Shown piece after piece: positions 28,452 to 37,458 of a stretch of 64,000 bases of DNA. Positions within the stretch are counted from its first letter, which is position 1, and each line of letters begins with the position of its first letter. A program made the position numbers and the translations under genes. The notes beneath the pieces were generated by a model, which was not told the DNA's origin, made no database searches, and was given only the letters and a program-made list of their open reading frames with translations. Location: assembly GCF_018476525.1 (NCBI RefSeq), contig NZ_JAHCST010000044.1:1-64000 (forward strand), given 5' to 3'. This stretch comes from Acrocarpospora catenulata. Its GTDB lineage: Bacteria; Actinomycetota; Actinomycetes; Streptosporangiales; Streptosporangiaceae.

Positions 28452-28991
28452 TCAGGCCCGCGAAGCGTAGACGATGATGTTGTCCCGATATTCGTGCTTC
28501 TTCCAGTCGAAATCCCCACCGCAGGTGACCAGCCGCAGCCCTTCCCCCGTGTACACGCTCTCCGCCGGAAACGCGTCCTTGGGGATCTGCTCGACCGAGT
28601 CCACCTCGTACGTCACCGTCTTGCCGTCACTCCGGGCGACCTTGACCACCGACCCTTCCTTCAGCTCGCGGAGCCGGTAGAAGACGGCGGGGGCGGTCTT
28701 GGTGTCCACATGCCCGATGATCACCGAGGCGCCCTCGTCCCCGGGCACCGCGCTGCCCGTGTACCAGCCCGCGACCTTGGGTTTCTCGTACGGCGGCAAC
28801 TCGACCTCACCCCCGCTGGTCAGCCCGAGCTCCATCAGCGGGGCCTTCAGCTTCAACTGGGGGATGTCGATGCGTTCCGGCACGGCGGAGGAGCGGGTGG
28901 CAGTCGGTTCGGTCTGCGGCCTGCCCATGGCGTACAGCACGAACCCGGTGATCACTCCCGCGATGATCAGCGTCCGAGTCGAGGACGCCAA
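28452..28991 (-). CDS. Class F sortase
   Basis: A membrane-anchored transpeptidase of 179 residues with an N-terminal signal anchor (LIIAGVITGFVLYAMG). The catalytic triad is visible: His94 in IIGHVDT, Cys157 in LVTCGGDFD and Arg169 in EYRDNI. The short form, with PERIDIPQLKLKAPLMELGL before the barrel, is typical of actinobacterial class F enzymes, whose substrates are mostly unknown. It starts two bases after the preceding secreted-protein gene, which is therefore its likely partner. It interrupts the t6A gene run. Confidence 0.9.
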   Translation of the reverse strand: MASSTRTLIIAGVITGFVLYAMGRPQTEPTATRSSAVPERIDIPQLKLKAPLMELGLTSGGEVELPPYEKPKVAGWYTGSAVPGDEGASVIIGHVDTKTAPAVFYRLRELKEGSVVKVARSDGKTVTYEVDSVEQIPKDAFPAESVYTGEGLRLVTCGGDFDWKKHEYRDNIIVYASRA

Positions 28992-28993
28992 CC

Positions 28994-29641
28994 TCAGACC
29001 CGATTGCGCATGCGGGCCACGCCGATGCCGAGCACGACGACGGCGATCAGCCCGAGCGCCATCGGCATGATGGGCACCCCGCTGGCCGCGTCCTCAGGGC
29101 CGCCCGCCGCCGTGCCGCCGCCGCCCGCGCCGGGGGCCTTGGTCGGGAAGTTGCCGCTGCCGGAGGAGGGGGCGGTCACCTTGAGCCGGGCGCTGCCGAT
29201 GTCGTTGGTGGCCTCGCAGCGCACCTCCACCTTGTAGCCGCCGGCCTTGGCGTTGGCGCTCAGCAGGGCGACGCCGGTGAGCCGGGGCTCGGGCGCCGGG
29301 CTGGGCGCGGGCGTGGGCGGCAGCGGCGGCATCAGGCTGACGATGCCGGTGAAGGCGTCGGAGCGGGCATTGGCCTTGTACGTGGTGCCCGGCTGGGCGG
29401 GCGGGCAGAACGCGGTGACCCGGACGTTCTTGGTGGCGCCACCGGCGATCGAGGTGGGGTTCACCACCACCCGCACGTTCTGCCGGGGCAGGATCGAGAC
29501 GTCCGTGCTGGGCGCGGCGGGAGAAATGGTGACGGTCGGCGTGGGCTCCGGCTCGGAATCGGCTGACGCCGAGCACCCGGCCGCGCCGAGTAAGCCGAGT
29601 AATACCGCCCCCGCACATGCGGCCTGTGTCAGCTTGCTCAT
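28994..29641 (-). CDS. Secreted protein with C-terminal membrane anchor, sortase partner
   Basis: From ATG 29641 (GGGAGGGG upstream) the product has 215 residues. It begins with a signal peptide or lipoprotein signal ending GLLGAAGCSAS. The mature part is a Thr/Pro-rich linker and one Ig-like beta domain (VRVVVNPTSIAGG, VRVTAFCPP, KVEVRCEATND) with two Cys. A Gly-rich stretch leads to SGVPIMP, one hydrophobic helix (MALGLIAVVVLGIGV) and a basic tail RMRNRV. That is a cell-wall sorting layout, but no LPXTG or LAXTG is present. It is co-transcribed with the class F sortase. Confidence 0.78.
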   Translation of the reverse strand: MSKLTQAACAGAVLLGLLGAAGCSASADSEPEPTPTVTISPAAPSTDVSILPRQNVRVVVNPTSIAGGATKNVRVTAFCPPAQPGTTYKANARSDAFTGIVSLMPPLPPTPAPSPAPEPRLTGVALLSANAKAGGYKVEVRCEATNDIGSARLKVTAPSSGSGNFPTKAPGAGGGGTAAGGPEDAASGVPIMPMALGLIAVVVLGIGVARMRNRV

Positions 29642-29754
29642 CGGCGCACCCCTCCCGCCACCCTTGTACCCAGAAAAGCTAAGCCCATCCATCACTAAAG
29701 ATCTTCATTTTCTATTGATCCCCAGAGATGTGGAAGGGTCCCGCGCGTACCCAC

Positions 29755-30204
29755 CTAAATTGGAATATCGGACCAACGACTACCAACCCCCCGAAGGTGG
29801 ACGATTCGCCGGTCGCCTTCGGAGTCGGCCTCGATCAGGATCTCCAGCCGCTCGTCGGAGAGCCCTTCGACCAGGCCCTCGCCCCACTCCACCACGGTGA
29901 CCGAGTCGGCGATCGAGGCGTCCAGGTCCAGGTCGTCCACCTCCAGGGCGCCGCCAAGCCGGTACGCGTCGGCGTGCACCAGGGCGGGGCCGCCGGAGAG
30001 CGACGGATGCACCCGGGAGATGACGAAGGTGGGCGAGGTGATCGGGCCGCGCACCTTGAGGCCCTCGCCGATGCCCTGGGTGAGCGTGGTCTTGCCCGCC
30101 CCCAGCGGGCCGGTCAGCACCACCAGGTCGCCCGGCTGGAGCAGTCCGGCGATCCGGGCCCCCAGCGCCCGCATCTCCTCCGCGTCCCGCGCGACCGTGC
30201 TCAT
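29755..30204 (-). CDS. tsaE: tRNA t6A synthesis ATPase TsaE
   Basis: TsaE is the P-loop ATPase that resets the TsaB-TsaD complex. It has 149 residues with Walker A TGPLGAGKTTLTQGIG, ITSPTFVI and the Walker B-like VVEWGEGL. It starts in an ATGA overlap with the upstream hydrolase. TsaB, rimI and tsaD lie downstream beyond the sortase pair, so the usual t6A cluster has been split by two genes. Confidence 0.95.
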   Translation of the reverse strand: MSTVARDAEEMRALGARIAGLLQPGDLVVLTGPLGAGKTTLTQGIGEGLKVRGPITSPTFVISRVHPSLSGGPALVHADAYRLGGALEVDDLDLDASIADSVTVVEWGEGLVEGLSDERLEILIEADSEGDRRIVHLRGVGSRWSDIPI

Positions 30205-31253
30205 GGTTCTCCCCGTTCCGCTCGTTTCATGAGTGTCAGCAGCGCCTCGTTGACCACGCCCGGGCGCTCCAGCTGCACCAGATGCGAGGTGTCCGGCACC
30301 ATGGTCAGATCTGCGGTGGGCACGGCCGCGGCGATGGCCCGGCTGTGGTCGGGCGGGGTGAGCCAGTCCCGTTCCCCCACCACGACCGAGGTCGGCACCT
30401 TGTTCAGCACGTCCAGCGCGGTCAGCTTGTCGTGCGACATCAGCGCCGGGTAGAAGTCGGCGATCACCTCGGACGGGGTGGCCCTGATCATCGACTCGAC
30501 GAAGTCCACCACGGTCGGGCTGACCAACTTGGAGTCCCCGAACCCGAGGTAGCGCAACGCCAGGAAGGCGATGTCGTTGCCCACCTGGCGTCCCCGGTCC
30601 ACCAGTGCCGCGCGTTTGCGCATCATCGACACGGTGGCCGGGAGCACCATGTTCACCGCCTTGGACATCATCGCGGGCAGGCCCAGGCTGAGCTCGGCCA
30701 GTTTCCCCGCCGAGGTGGAGATGAGCGCCACCCCGCGCACCCGGTCGCCGAACAGCTCCGGCCGCCGGTCGGCCAGCGCCATGATCGTCATACCGCCCAT
30801 GGAGTGCCCGACCAGCACGCACGGCCCCGGCACCAGCTTGTCGAGCACCAGCTCCAGGTCCTCACCGAGCCGGTCGATGGTGCAGTCGGCGGCCGGGGCG
30901 CGGGAGGACAGGCCGTGACAGCGCTGGTCCCAGAGCACCACCCGGTAGTCCCGCCGGAGCGCGCGCCACTGGTAGTGCCAGGAGTCGGAGGTGAGGCAGT
31001 AGCCGTGGCAGAGCACCACGGTCAGCTCGGCGTCGGGCCGGCCGTCCACCTCGGCGTGGATGCGCAGGCCGTCGGAGGTGATGAGGTCGTGGCTCGACCC
31101 GTGCAACTCACCGAAGGGCTCGTTGGCCTCCAGGTCGGGGCGGAGCCGGATGCGGCCCACGGCGTAGCGTTTGGCCAGCGCGCCCGCCGCCCACCCCGCG
31201 GAGGCGGCACCGACGAGGGCCCCCGCGATCCCGACCGTGCGCCGTGTGGTCAT
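30201..31253 (-). CDS. Alpha/beta hydrolase with N-terminal membrane segment
   Basis: A 350-residue alpha/beta hydrolase. Residues 8-27 (GIAGALVGAASAGWAAGALA) look like a signal or anchor, followed by the hydrolase core with VVLCHGYCLTSDSW (oxyanion), GHSMGG (nucleophile Ser), an acid in GERDWLTP and His in PDTSHLVQLE. The substrate is unknown. The gene is linked by ATGA overlaps to alr before it and tsaE after it. This alr-hydrolase-tsaE-tsaB order is conserved in actinobacteria. Confidence 0.88.
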   Translation of the reverse strand: MTTRRTVGIAGALVGAASAGWAAGALAKRYAVGRIRLRPDLEANEPFGELHGSSHDLITSDGLRIHAEVDGRPDAELTVVLCHGYCLTSDSWHYQWRALRRDYRVVLWDQRCHGLSSRAPAADCTIDRLGEDLELVLDKLVPGPCVLVGHSMGGMTIMALADRRPELFGDRVRGVALISTSAGKLAELSLGLPAMMSKAVNMVLPATVSMMRKRAALVDRGRQVGNDIAFLALRYLGFGDSKLVSPTVVDFVESMIRATPSEVIADFYPALMSHDKLTALDVLNKVPTSVVVGERDWLTPPDHSRAIAAAVPTADLTMVPDTSHLVQLERPGVVNEALLTLMKRAERGEP

Positions 31254-32398
31254 TGACGATCTCCTTGTTGCGCGTTCCCCGGCCGCTGGTTGAGGTGGAC
31301 GCGCGGCACACGGGATCCGATCCCGGTCACGATCTCATACGTGATCGTGCCGAGGGAATCTGCCCATTCCTGACAAGTGGGTTCATTCTCATCTCCGGGA
31401 CCGAAGAGGACGACTTCATCGCCCGAGGTCAACAGGTCGTCCCCCAAATCTAGGACAAACTGGTCCATACATACCCGACCGGCGATGGTGCGCCGACGTC
31501 CCCCGGCCAGCACCTGGACCCGGTTGGTGGCGCTGCGCATGATGCCGTCGGCGTATCCGAGCGGCACCACGCCGAGGCTGGTCTCCCCCGCCGTGTGGTA
31601 GAGGTGGCCGTAGGAGACCCCGGAACCCGCCGGAACGCGCTTCACCAGGGCCAGGCGGGCGGTCAGCGTCATCGCCGGGCGCAGGCCGAAGTCGCCCAGT
31701 TCGGGGACGGGGCTCAGTCCGTACACGGCGATGCCGCAGCGGACCATGTCGTATTTGGCCTGCGGCAGGGTGAGCGTGGCGGCGGAGTTGGCGATGTGCC
31801 GCACGGCTCCGCTCAGGCCCGGGTGCTTGATCGCGTGCTCGAAGGCGGCCAGCTGGCTGTCTATGGACGGATGTCCGGGTATGTCGGCACAGGCGAAGTG
31901 TGACCACACCCCGACGATCTCCACCAGGCCCTCCGCCTGGACGGCCAGCGCCCGATCCACCAGCCCGCCCCAGGTAGCGAGCGTCGCGCCGCCCCTGGAC
32001 ATCCCGGTGTCGATCTTGAGGTGCAGCCGCACGGTCGACCCGGCGCTCCGGGCCGCCGCCGCGATCTCGTCCACCAGCTCACGCGACCCGGCCGACAACT
32101 CGACACCCTGCCTGATCGCCTCCTCCAGCGGCTCCCCCGGGGGGATGATCCAGGCCAGCACGGGCGCGGTGATCCCGGCCGCGCGCAGCGCCAGCGCCTC
32201 CCGCAGGTACGCCGTGCCCAGCCGGGTGGCACCGGCCTCCAGGCAGGCCCTGGCGCAGGGCAGCAGACCGTGACCGTACGCGTCGGCCTTGACGACGGCC
32301 ATGAACTCGGCCCCGGGCGCGCGGGCGGCGAGCAGGGCGACGTTGTGCCGGACGGCGTCCAGGTCGACGCGGGCCTCGGCCGGGGTCAGGATGCTCAT
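31250..32398 (-). CDS. alr: Alanine racemase
   Basis: This PLP enzyme makes D-alanine for peptidoglycan. It is 382 residues from ATG 32398 (SILTPAEARVDLDAVRHN); the frame is open upstream without support. The PLP lysine is Lys37 in VVKADAYGHG, and the catalytic Tyr is in the second-domain segment SGVSYGHLYHT. It lies 40 bases after nnrD and overlaps the next gene by ATGA. Confidence 0.96.
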   Translation of the reverse strand: MSILTPAEARVDLDAVRHNVALLAARAPGAEFMAVVKADAYGHGLLPCARACLEAGATRLGTAYLREALALRAAGITAPVLAWIIPPGEPLEEAIRQGVELSAGSRELVDEIAAAARSAGSTVRLHLKIDTGMSRGGATLATWGGLVDRALAVQAEGLVEIVGVWSHFACADIPGHPSIDSQLAAFEHAIKHPGLSGAVRHIANSAATLTLPQAKYDMVRCGIAVYGLSPVPELGDFGLRPAMTLTARLALVKRVPAGSGVSYGHLYHTAGETSLGVVPLGYADGIMRSATNRVQVLAGGRRRTIAGRVCMDQFVLDLGDDLLTSGDEVVLFGPGDENEPTCQEWADSLGTITYEIVTGIGSRVPRVHLNQRPGNAQQGDRQ

Positions 32399-32438
32399 CT
32401 GTCGATTTTCGCAGCCCAGCCACGGTGCCCGGGCCAAA

Positions 32439-33911
32439 TCAGAGGGTTCGGAGCACCTCGGGAAGCGCCTGCGCCACGTCCAGGGCGGCGATCGGGGCCT
32501 GCCCGACGGTGCCGCCGTGCACGGCCGCGCGGGCGGCCAGGCCGTGCAGGTGCGCGGCGCAGGAGGCCGCGTCGTAACAGCTGAGCCCCCCGGCCAGCAG
32601 CGCCCCCGCGATCCCGGAGAGCACGTCGCCGGTGCCGCCGGTGGCCAGCCAGGGCGTTCCGGTGGCGTTCACCCGGACCGGCCGGTCCTGCTCGGCGACC
32701 AGCGTGGTGGAGCCCTTGAGCAGCACGGTCACCCCGAGTTCCGCCACCGCGCGGCGCACGTGCTCGATCCTGGCCGCCTCGATGCGCTCGTGCGGCACGC
32801 CCAGCAGCCGGGACAGCTCCCCCGCGTGCGGGGTGATCACGGTCGGCGCGGCCCGGCGCAACAGCGAGCGGTCCCGCGCGACCAGGGTCAGCCCGTCGGC
32901 GTCCACCAGCACCGGCACGTCCGTGGCCAGCACCGCCCTGGCCAGCTCGGCGGCCTCCTTCCCGGTGCCCATGCCGGGGCCGAGCACCCAGGCCTGCACC
33001 CGGCCCACCTCGTCCAGGTCGGACCCGGCCAGCACGGTCGTGATCGCCTCCGGCCACTGCATCCGCACCATCCGGACCGGCTCCTCGGCACTGGCGAACC
33101 GCACCATCCCGGCCCCGGCCCGCACCGCGCCGCCCACCGCCAGCACCCCGGCTCCGGTGAACCGGTCGCTGCCGGCCACGATCCCGACCACCCCGCGCCG
33201 GTACTTGTCCGACTCGGGGGAGGGGCGCGGCAGCAGGTCCGCCACGTCCTCGTCGGTCAGCGACACCACGTCCGGATCCGGCAGGTACGGCCCCAGCCCG
33301 ATGTCCACCAGTTCGACAAGCCCGCAGGCCGCCCGGCCGGGATCGATCAGCAACCCGGTCTTGCGCGCCCCGAAGGTCACCGTCACCTGGGCGCGCACCA
33401 CCGCCCCCTCGACCCGCCCGGTGCTCGCGTCCACCCCGCTCGGCACGTCCACCGCCACCACCAGACCCGGGGCCTCGTAAGCGGCCAGGGCCAGGGTCGC
33501 GTACGGCTCCCGCAGCGCCCCCGCCCCGCCGATCCCGACCAGGCCGTCCACGATCAGGTCGGCCCGCTCGATCGCCGCCAGACCGGGGGCCGGAACCGCC
33601 CGCCCACCGGCGGCCCGGAGCGTGGCCAGGCCGCGCTCGTGGGTGCGGGCGCCGGCCAGCACCGCCTCCACCCTGGCCCCCCGCTCGGCGAGGGCGGCCC
33701 CGGCCAGCAGGGTGTCCCCGCCGTTGTCGCCGCTGCCGACGAGCAGGGCCACCCGGGATCCGTACACCTTGCCGTGCAGCCCGGCGAGCAGCCCGGCCAG
33801 CACGGCGGTGAGCCCGGCGGCGGCGCGGTCCATCAGGGCGCCCGCGGGCAGGGTGGCCATCAGGGCGTGTTCGGCGGCCCTGATCTGGTCGGATGTGTAG
33901 GCGGTCCGCAT
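32439..33911 (-). CDS. nnrD: Bifunctional NAD(P)H-hydrate epimerase/dehydratase
   Basis: This two-domain repair enzyme restores NAD(P)H from its hydrated form. Of 490 residues, the N-terminal 210 or so form the YjeF epimerase domain (LLVGSGDNGGDTLLAG; VVAVDVPSGVDASTGRV). The C-terminal part is the ATP/ADP-dependent dehydratase, a ribokinase-like fold with VITPHAGELSRLL and TGGTGDVLSGIAGALLA. It lies between acpS and alr on the same strand. Confidence 0.94.
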   Translation of the reverse strand: MRTAYTSDQIRAAEHALMATLPAGALMDRAAAGLTAVLAGLLAGLHGKVYGSRVALLVGSGDNGGDTLLAGAALAERGARVEAVLAGARTHERGLATLRAAGGRAVPAPGLAAIERADLIVDGLVGIGGAGALREPYATLALAAYEAPGLVVAVDVPSGVDASTGRVEGAVVRAQVTVTFGARKTGLLIDPGRAACGLVELVDIGLGPYLPDPDVVSLTDEDVADLLPRPSPESDKYRRGVVGIVAGSDRFTGAGVLAVGGAVRAGAGMVRFASAEEPVRMVRMQWPEAITTVLAGSDLDEVGRVQAWVLGPGMGTGKEAAELARAVLATDVPVLVDADGLTLVARDRSLLRRAAPTVITPHAGELSRLLGVPHERIEAARIEHVRRAVAELGVTVLLKGSTTLVAEQDRPVRVNATGTPWLATGGTGDVLSGIAGALLAGGLSCYDAASCAAHLHGLAARAAVHGGTVGQAPIAALDVAQALPEVLRTL

Positions 33912-33965
33912 GGCTCCGACGCTAGCCGCCGCCGATCACCCGCGCCACGGCCCGCGCCCGGCGAG

Positions 33966-34316
33966 TCACCCTTCCGCGATGACGTAGGCCAGGGCGAAGC
34001 CGCCGTCGTGGCTGAGCGAGACGTGCCAGTTCCGCACCCCGAGGGACCCGGCGATCTCCTCGGCCCGCCCGGTCAGGTGCAGCGACGGGCGGCCGTCGGC
34101 GGCCTTGCGGATCTCGGCCTCCCGGTGGCTCAGCCCCGGCGGGCCGCCCAGCGCCTTGGCCACCGCCTCCTTGGCCGCGAACCTGGCTGCCAGGGAGGTC
34201 ACGGGCTCCCCCTGCTCACCCTCGGTGAACAGCCGGGTGAGCAGCCCGGGCGTACGTTCCACCGTGGCGGCGAACCTGGCCACGTCCACAAGATCCACCC
34301 CGATGCCGACGATCAT
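33966..34316 (-). CDS. acpS: Holo-[acyl-carrier-protein] synthase
   Basis: AcpS transfers 4'-phosphopantetheine from CoA to acyl carrier protein. It has 116 residues with the two signatures GIGVDLVDVARF (Mg-binding Asp) and RFAAKEAVAKALG. It is first in the acpS-nnrD-alr run, divergent from coaA, which makes its substrate's precursor. Confidence 0.95.
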   Translation of the reverse strand: MIVGIGVDLVDVARFAATVERTPGLLTRLFTEGEQGEPVTSLAARFAAKEAVAKALGGPPGLSHREAEIRKAADGRPSLHLTGRAEEIAGSLGVRNWHVSLSHDGGFALAYVIAEG

Positions 34317-34401
34317 GTAGGCAGCCTACCTAACCACCGATCTACAGACGGTTATCCACAGCCTGTGGACCCCGCGATTCCCGCGGCGAACGCGGTGAGT
34401 A

Positions 34402-35337
34402 GTGTTGGGCGGCGTGGCAGATGGAGACGTGTACGTCGAGTTCAGCCGGGCGCAGTGGCGGGAGCTGCGCAAGAACACGCCGCTCACGCTGACCGAGGCG
34501 GAGCTGACCGAACTGCGCGGGGTGGACGATCCGATCGACCTGGACGAGGTCACCGAGATCTACCTCCCGCTCACCCGGCTGCTCAACCTGCACTTCACCG
34601 GGGCCCGGCAGCGGGGAGCCGCGGTCAGCACCTTCCTGGGCGACGACGGCCCGCCCCCGCCGTACGTGCTGGGGCTGGCCGGCAGCGTCGCGGTCGGCAA
34701 GTCCACCACCGCGCGGCTGCTGCACACGCTGCTCGCCCGGTGGCCGGAGCACCCCAAGGTGGCCCTGATCACCACCGACAGCTTCCTCCACCCGAACAAG
34801 ATCCTCGCCGAGCGGGACATCATGCACCGCAAGGGCTTCCCCGAGAGCTACGACCGGCGGGCCCTGGTGCAGTTCGTCGCCGAGGTGAAGGCCGGACGGC
34901 CCGAAGTGACGGCCCCTGTCTACAGCCACCTGGAATACGACATCATCCCCGGCGCCGAGCAGGTCATCAGAAGTCCCGACATCCTCATCGTCGAGGGCCT
35001 GAACGTGCTGCAACCGGCGCCCCCCACCGCCCTCGCGCTCAACGACTACTTCGACTTCTCCATCTACGTCGACGCCCGGGTCGAGGACATCCGCGACTGG
35101 TACGTGCACCGTTTCCACAAGCTCCGCCGCACCGCCTTCGAGGACCCCAAGTCCTACTTCCGCCACCTGGCCGCCCTCTCCGAGGAGGAGGCCACCGAGT
35201 TCGCCCGCGACATCTGGCGGGACATCAACGAGCGGAACCTGGTCGAGAACATCGTGCCCACCCGGGACCGGGCCGGGCTCATCCTCCACAAAGGCCCCGA
35301 CCACTCGGTCACCCGGGTCCGCCTCCGCCGCATCTGA
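34402..35337 (+). CDS. coaA: Pantothenate kinase (type I)
   Basis: CoaA phosphorylates pantothenate, the first step of CoA synthesis. The 311-residue protein has the P-loop [16 protein letters not shown] near residue 95, [19 protein letters not shown] and the ending [10 protein letters not shown]. The start is uncertain: GTGs at 34402, 34414 and 34429 are in frame, none with a strong ribosome site, and the conserved sequence begins at [12 protein letters not shown]. It stands divergent from acpS. Confidence 0.94.
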   Translation: MLGGVADGDVYVEFSRAQWRELRKNTPLTLTEAELTELRGVDDPIDLDEVTEIYLPLTRLLNLHFTGARQRGAAVSTFLGDDGPPPPYVLGLAGSVAVGKSTTARLLHTLLARWPEHPKVALITTDSFLHPNKILAERDIMHRKGFPESYDRRALVQFVAEVKAGRPEVTAPVYSHLEYDIIPGAEQVIRSPDILIVEGLNVLQPAPPTALALNDYFDFSIYVDARVEDIRDWYVHRFHKLRRTAFEDPKSYFRHLAALSEEEATEFARDIWRDINERNLVENIVPTRDRAGLILHKGPDHSVTRVRLRRI

Positions 35338-35441
35338 CCCCCGGGGGAGCCCGTCATGCTCCAGCGGTATGAGCGCGACGCGGCGAAGCTCGTCCTTTCG
35401 GGTGAGGCCACCCGGCGGAGCGGAAAGGTACTGTCCCGATC

Positions 35442-36341
35442 ATGACAATCCTCGCCACCGAGGGTCTCACCAAACGGTTCCCCAGGGTCACCGCGCTGGA
35501 CCAGCTCACGGTCAGCACCGGAACCGGGGTCACCGGCCTGGTTGGCGCCAACGGCGCGGGCAAATCCACGCTGATCAAGATCCTGCTCGGCCTGCTCCCG
35601 CCCACCGCCGGCCGGGCCACCGTGCTCGGCCTGGACCCCGCCACCGACGCGCTGCGGATCAGGCGCGCGGTCGGCTACATGCCCGAGCACGACTGCCTGC
35701 CGCCGGACGTCTCGGCCACCGAGTTCACCGTGCACCTGGCCCAGCTCTCCGGCCTGCCGCGCACCGCCGCCCGGGAACGGGCCGCCGACACCCTCCGCCA
35801 CGTCGGCCTCGCCGAGGAGCGGTACCGGCCGATCGGCGGCTACTCCACCGGCATGAAACAGCGGGTCAAGCTGGCCCAGGCGCTGGTGCACGACCCGAAA
35901 GTGATCTTCCTCGACGAGCCCACCAACGGTCTCGACCCGCAGGGCCGCGACGAGATGCTCGCCCTGATCCGCCGGATCGGCACCGAGTTCGGCATCAGCG
36001 TGCTGGTCACCTCACACCTGCTCGGCGAGCTGGAGCGCATCTGCGACCACGTCATCGTCATCGACGGCGGCCGGCTGCTCCGCTCCTCGGCCATCGGGGA
36101 GTTCACCCGGGCCGCCGCGGCGGTGACCGTGGAGGTGGAGGAAGGCTGGGACCGGCTGGCCAAGCGCCTGGAGGAGAACGGGACGACCGTGACGGTGGAT
36201 GGCAAAACACTGACCGTGCAGGTCGCCCCGGACGCCGCCGAACCGACGTTCGACTTGCTCAGAGACACTGTGGCCGACCTGGAACTCAACCTGGTCCGGC
36301 TGGAACAGCGACATGGGCGCATCGAGGACGTGTTCAATTGA
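35442..36341 (+). CDS. ABC transporter ATP-binding protein
   Basis: A DrrA/CcmA-type ATPase of 299 residues: Walker A GANGAGKST (about 37-45), signature YSTGMKQR, Walker B VIFLDEPTNGLD, and a C-terminal regulatory region. It resembles export-type ABC systems, substrate unknown. Its stop codon TGA (36339-36341) sits exactly at the edge of the TnpB-element relic, so the last codons or the stop may have been set by that insertion. The permease that should pair with it begins 250 bases later, beyond the relic. Confidence 0.9.
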   Translation: MTILATEGLTKRFPRVTALDQLTVSTGTGVTGLVGANGAGKSTLIKILLGLLPPTAGRATVLGLDPATDALRIRRAVGYMPEHDCLPPDVSATEFTVHLAQLSGLPRTAARERAADTLRHVGLAEERYRPIGGYSTGMKQRVKLAQALVHDPKVIFLDEPTNGLDPQGRDEMLALIRRIGTEFGISVLVTSHLLGELERICDHVIVIDGGRLLRSSAIGEFTRAAAAVTVEVEEGWDRLAKRLEENGTTVTVDGKTLTVQVAPDAAEPTFDLLRDTVADLELNLVRLEQRHGRIEDVFN

Positions 36342-36578
36342 CTTCCTCCCCACGGATAAATCCGGAGGATTCCAACCCTCGCAGGCTGAATCTTCCTGCT
36401 TCATCAGCGACAGCCCCCGGGACGAACCCAAGCCGAGGTCTTACATGGCCTCCACAGGCATCACATCCCGCCAGCCCGGCGGTAGGCCCGGTGGCTTGGT
36501 TCTCACCACCGGGCAGACCACACCGTACCCCGCTTCCGGGTGTACGCGCCGTCGTTTCCCCGTTCGCAGCCCGTCTTG
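36342..36578 (-). mobile_element. IS200/IS605-type relic: TnpB 3' end and guide-RNA scaffold
   Basis: On the minus strand this gap reads like the right end of an IS200/IS605 (IS1341-type) element. An in-frame peptide has GCDACGGHVRPRLG and ends GFIRGEEVN, as TnpB C-termini do. The RNA scaffold ends GATGAAGCAGGAA, then a stem GGAATCCTCC / GGGGAGGA with the terminal GTCAA. No transposase TnpA, no left end and none of the TnpB RuvC core remain. The bases after GTCAA, where the guide would lie, are the antisense of the upstream ATPase gene's 3' end. Recognition is from remembered families; the right-hand limit is approximate. Confidence 0.7.
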
Positions 36579-36591
36579 ACAAGGAAGACCG

Positions 36592-37458
36592 ATGATCCAA
36601 CCCATCGGTGTCATCCACGACATCGGCTACCGCCACTACGACGGGCCCCGGCTCGGCCGGGGGTACGCCACCACCGCGCTCGCGCTGAACAGCCTGCGCG
36701 GGGTCTTCGGGCTCGGCCGGGCCGCCCGTGCCAAGATCATGCCCTTCCTGATCGCCGGGACCATGCTGCTGCCCGCCGTGGTCTCCATCGCGGTGATGGC
36801 CCTGCTGAAGGAACGCCCGCTGGCGTATCCGGGGTACGCGGTGACCATGCAGGCCGTACTGGCGATCTTCGTGGCCGCCCAGTCGCCGTACCTGGTCGCC
36901 CCCGACCTGCGCTTCCGGGTGCTGCCGCTCTACCTGTCCCGGCCGATCACCAGCCTGGACTACGTGGCCGCCAAGCTGGTGGCGATGATCGCGGCGCTCT
37001 ACCTGCTGCTGGCCCTCCCGCTGACCCTCATGTACCTCGGCGAGCTGCTGATCGACCTGGACGGCCCGCCGCACACCGGCGACTACTTCGCCGCGCTGGG
37101 CGGCGGGCTGGTCTGCGCGGTCACGCTGGCCGTGATCGGCGTGGCCATCGCCTCCTTCACCCCCAGGCGCGGCCTCGGCGTGGCCGCGGTGATCGCGTTC
37201 TACATGTTCACCCTGGCCGCCTCCGCCGTCTTCTTCGGCGTGCTGCTCTCCGAGGGGCACGAGACCGCCGCCGAGTGGAGCATCCTGATCAACCCGTTCT
37301 TCCTGGTCGACGCCGTCCAGGTGAACCTGTTCGGCACCGAGGCCGCCAACGGCCAGGGCTACCCGCCCGGCGCCGGGCCCGCCGTCATCACCGCGGGCGT
37401 CATCGCGCTGGCGCTGGGCGCGCTGGTGCTCCGCTACCGGAAGGCGGCCGCCGCGTGA
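36592..37458 (+). CDS. ABC transporter permease
   Basis: A 288-residue membrane protein of the ABC-2 type with about six helices (for example IMPFLIAGTMLLPAVVSIAVMA and ALYLLLALPLTLMYL) and a soluble N-terminal segment GYRHYDGPRLGRG that is typical of these actinobacterial permeases. The start ATG has AAGGAAG before it. Its stop overlaps the second ATPase start (GTGA). It could pair with either flanking ATPase. Confidence 0.85.
   Translation: MIQPIGVIHDIGYRHYDGPRLGRGYATTALALNSLRGVFGLGRAARAKIMPFLIAGTMLLPAVVSIAVMALLKERPLAYPGYAVTMQAVLAIFVAAQSPYLVAPDLRFRVLPLYLSRPITSLDYVAAKLVAMIAALYLLLALPLTLMYLGELLIDLDGPPHTGDYFAALGGGLVCAVTLAVIGVAIASFTPRRGLGVAAVIAFYMFTLAASAVFFGVLLSEGHETAAEWSILINPFFLVDAVQVNLFGTEAANGQGYPPGAGPAVITAGVIALALGALVLRYRKAAAA

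Noticed and set aside
32289-35372. 1027-residue plus-strand frame across alr, nnrD, acpS and into coaA
   Set aside because: It runs antisense to three recognised genes and out of frame with coaA; no domain.
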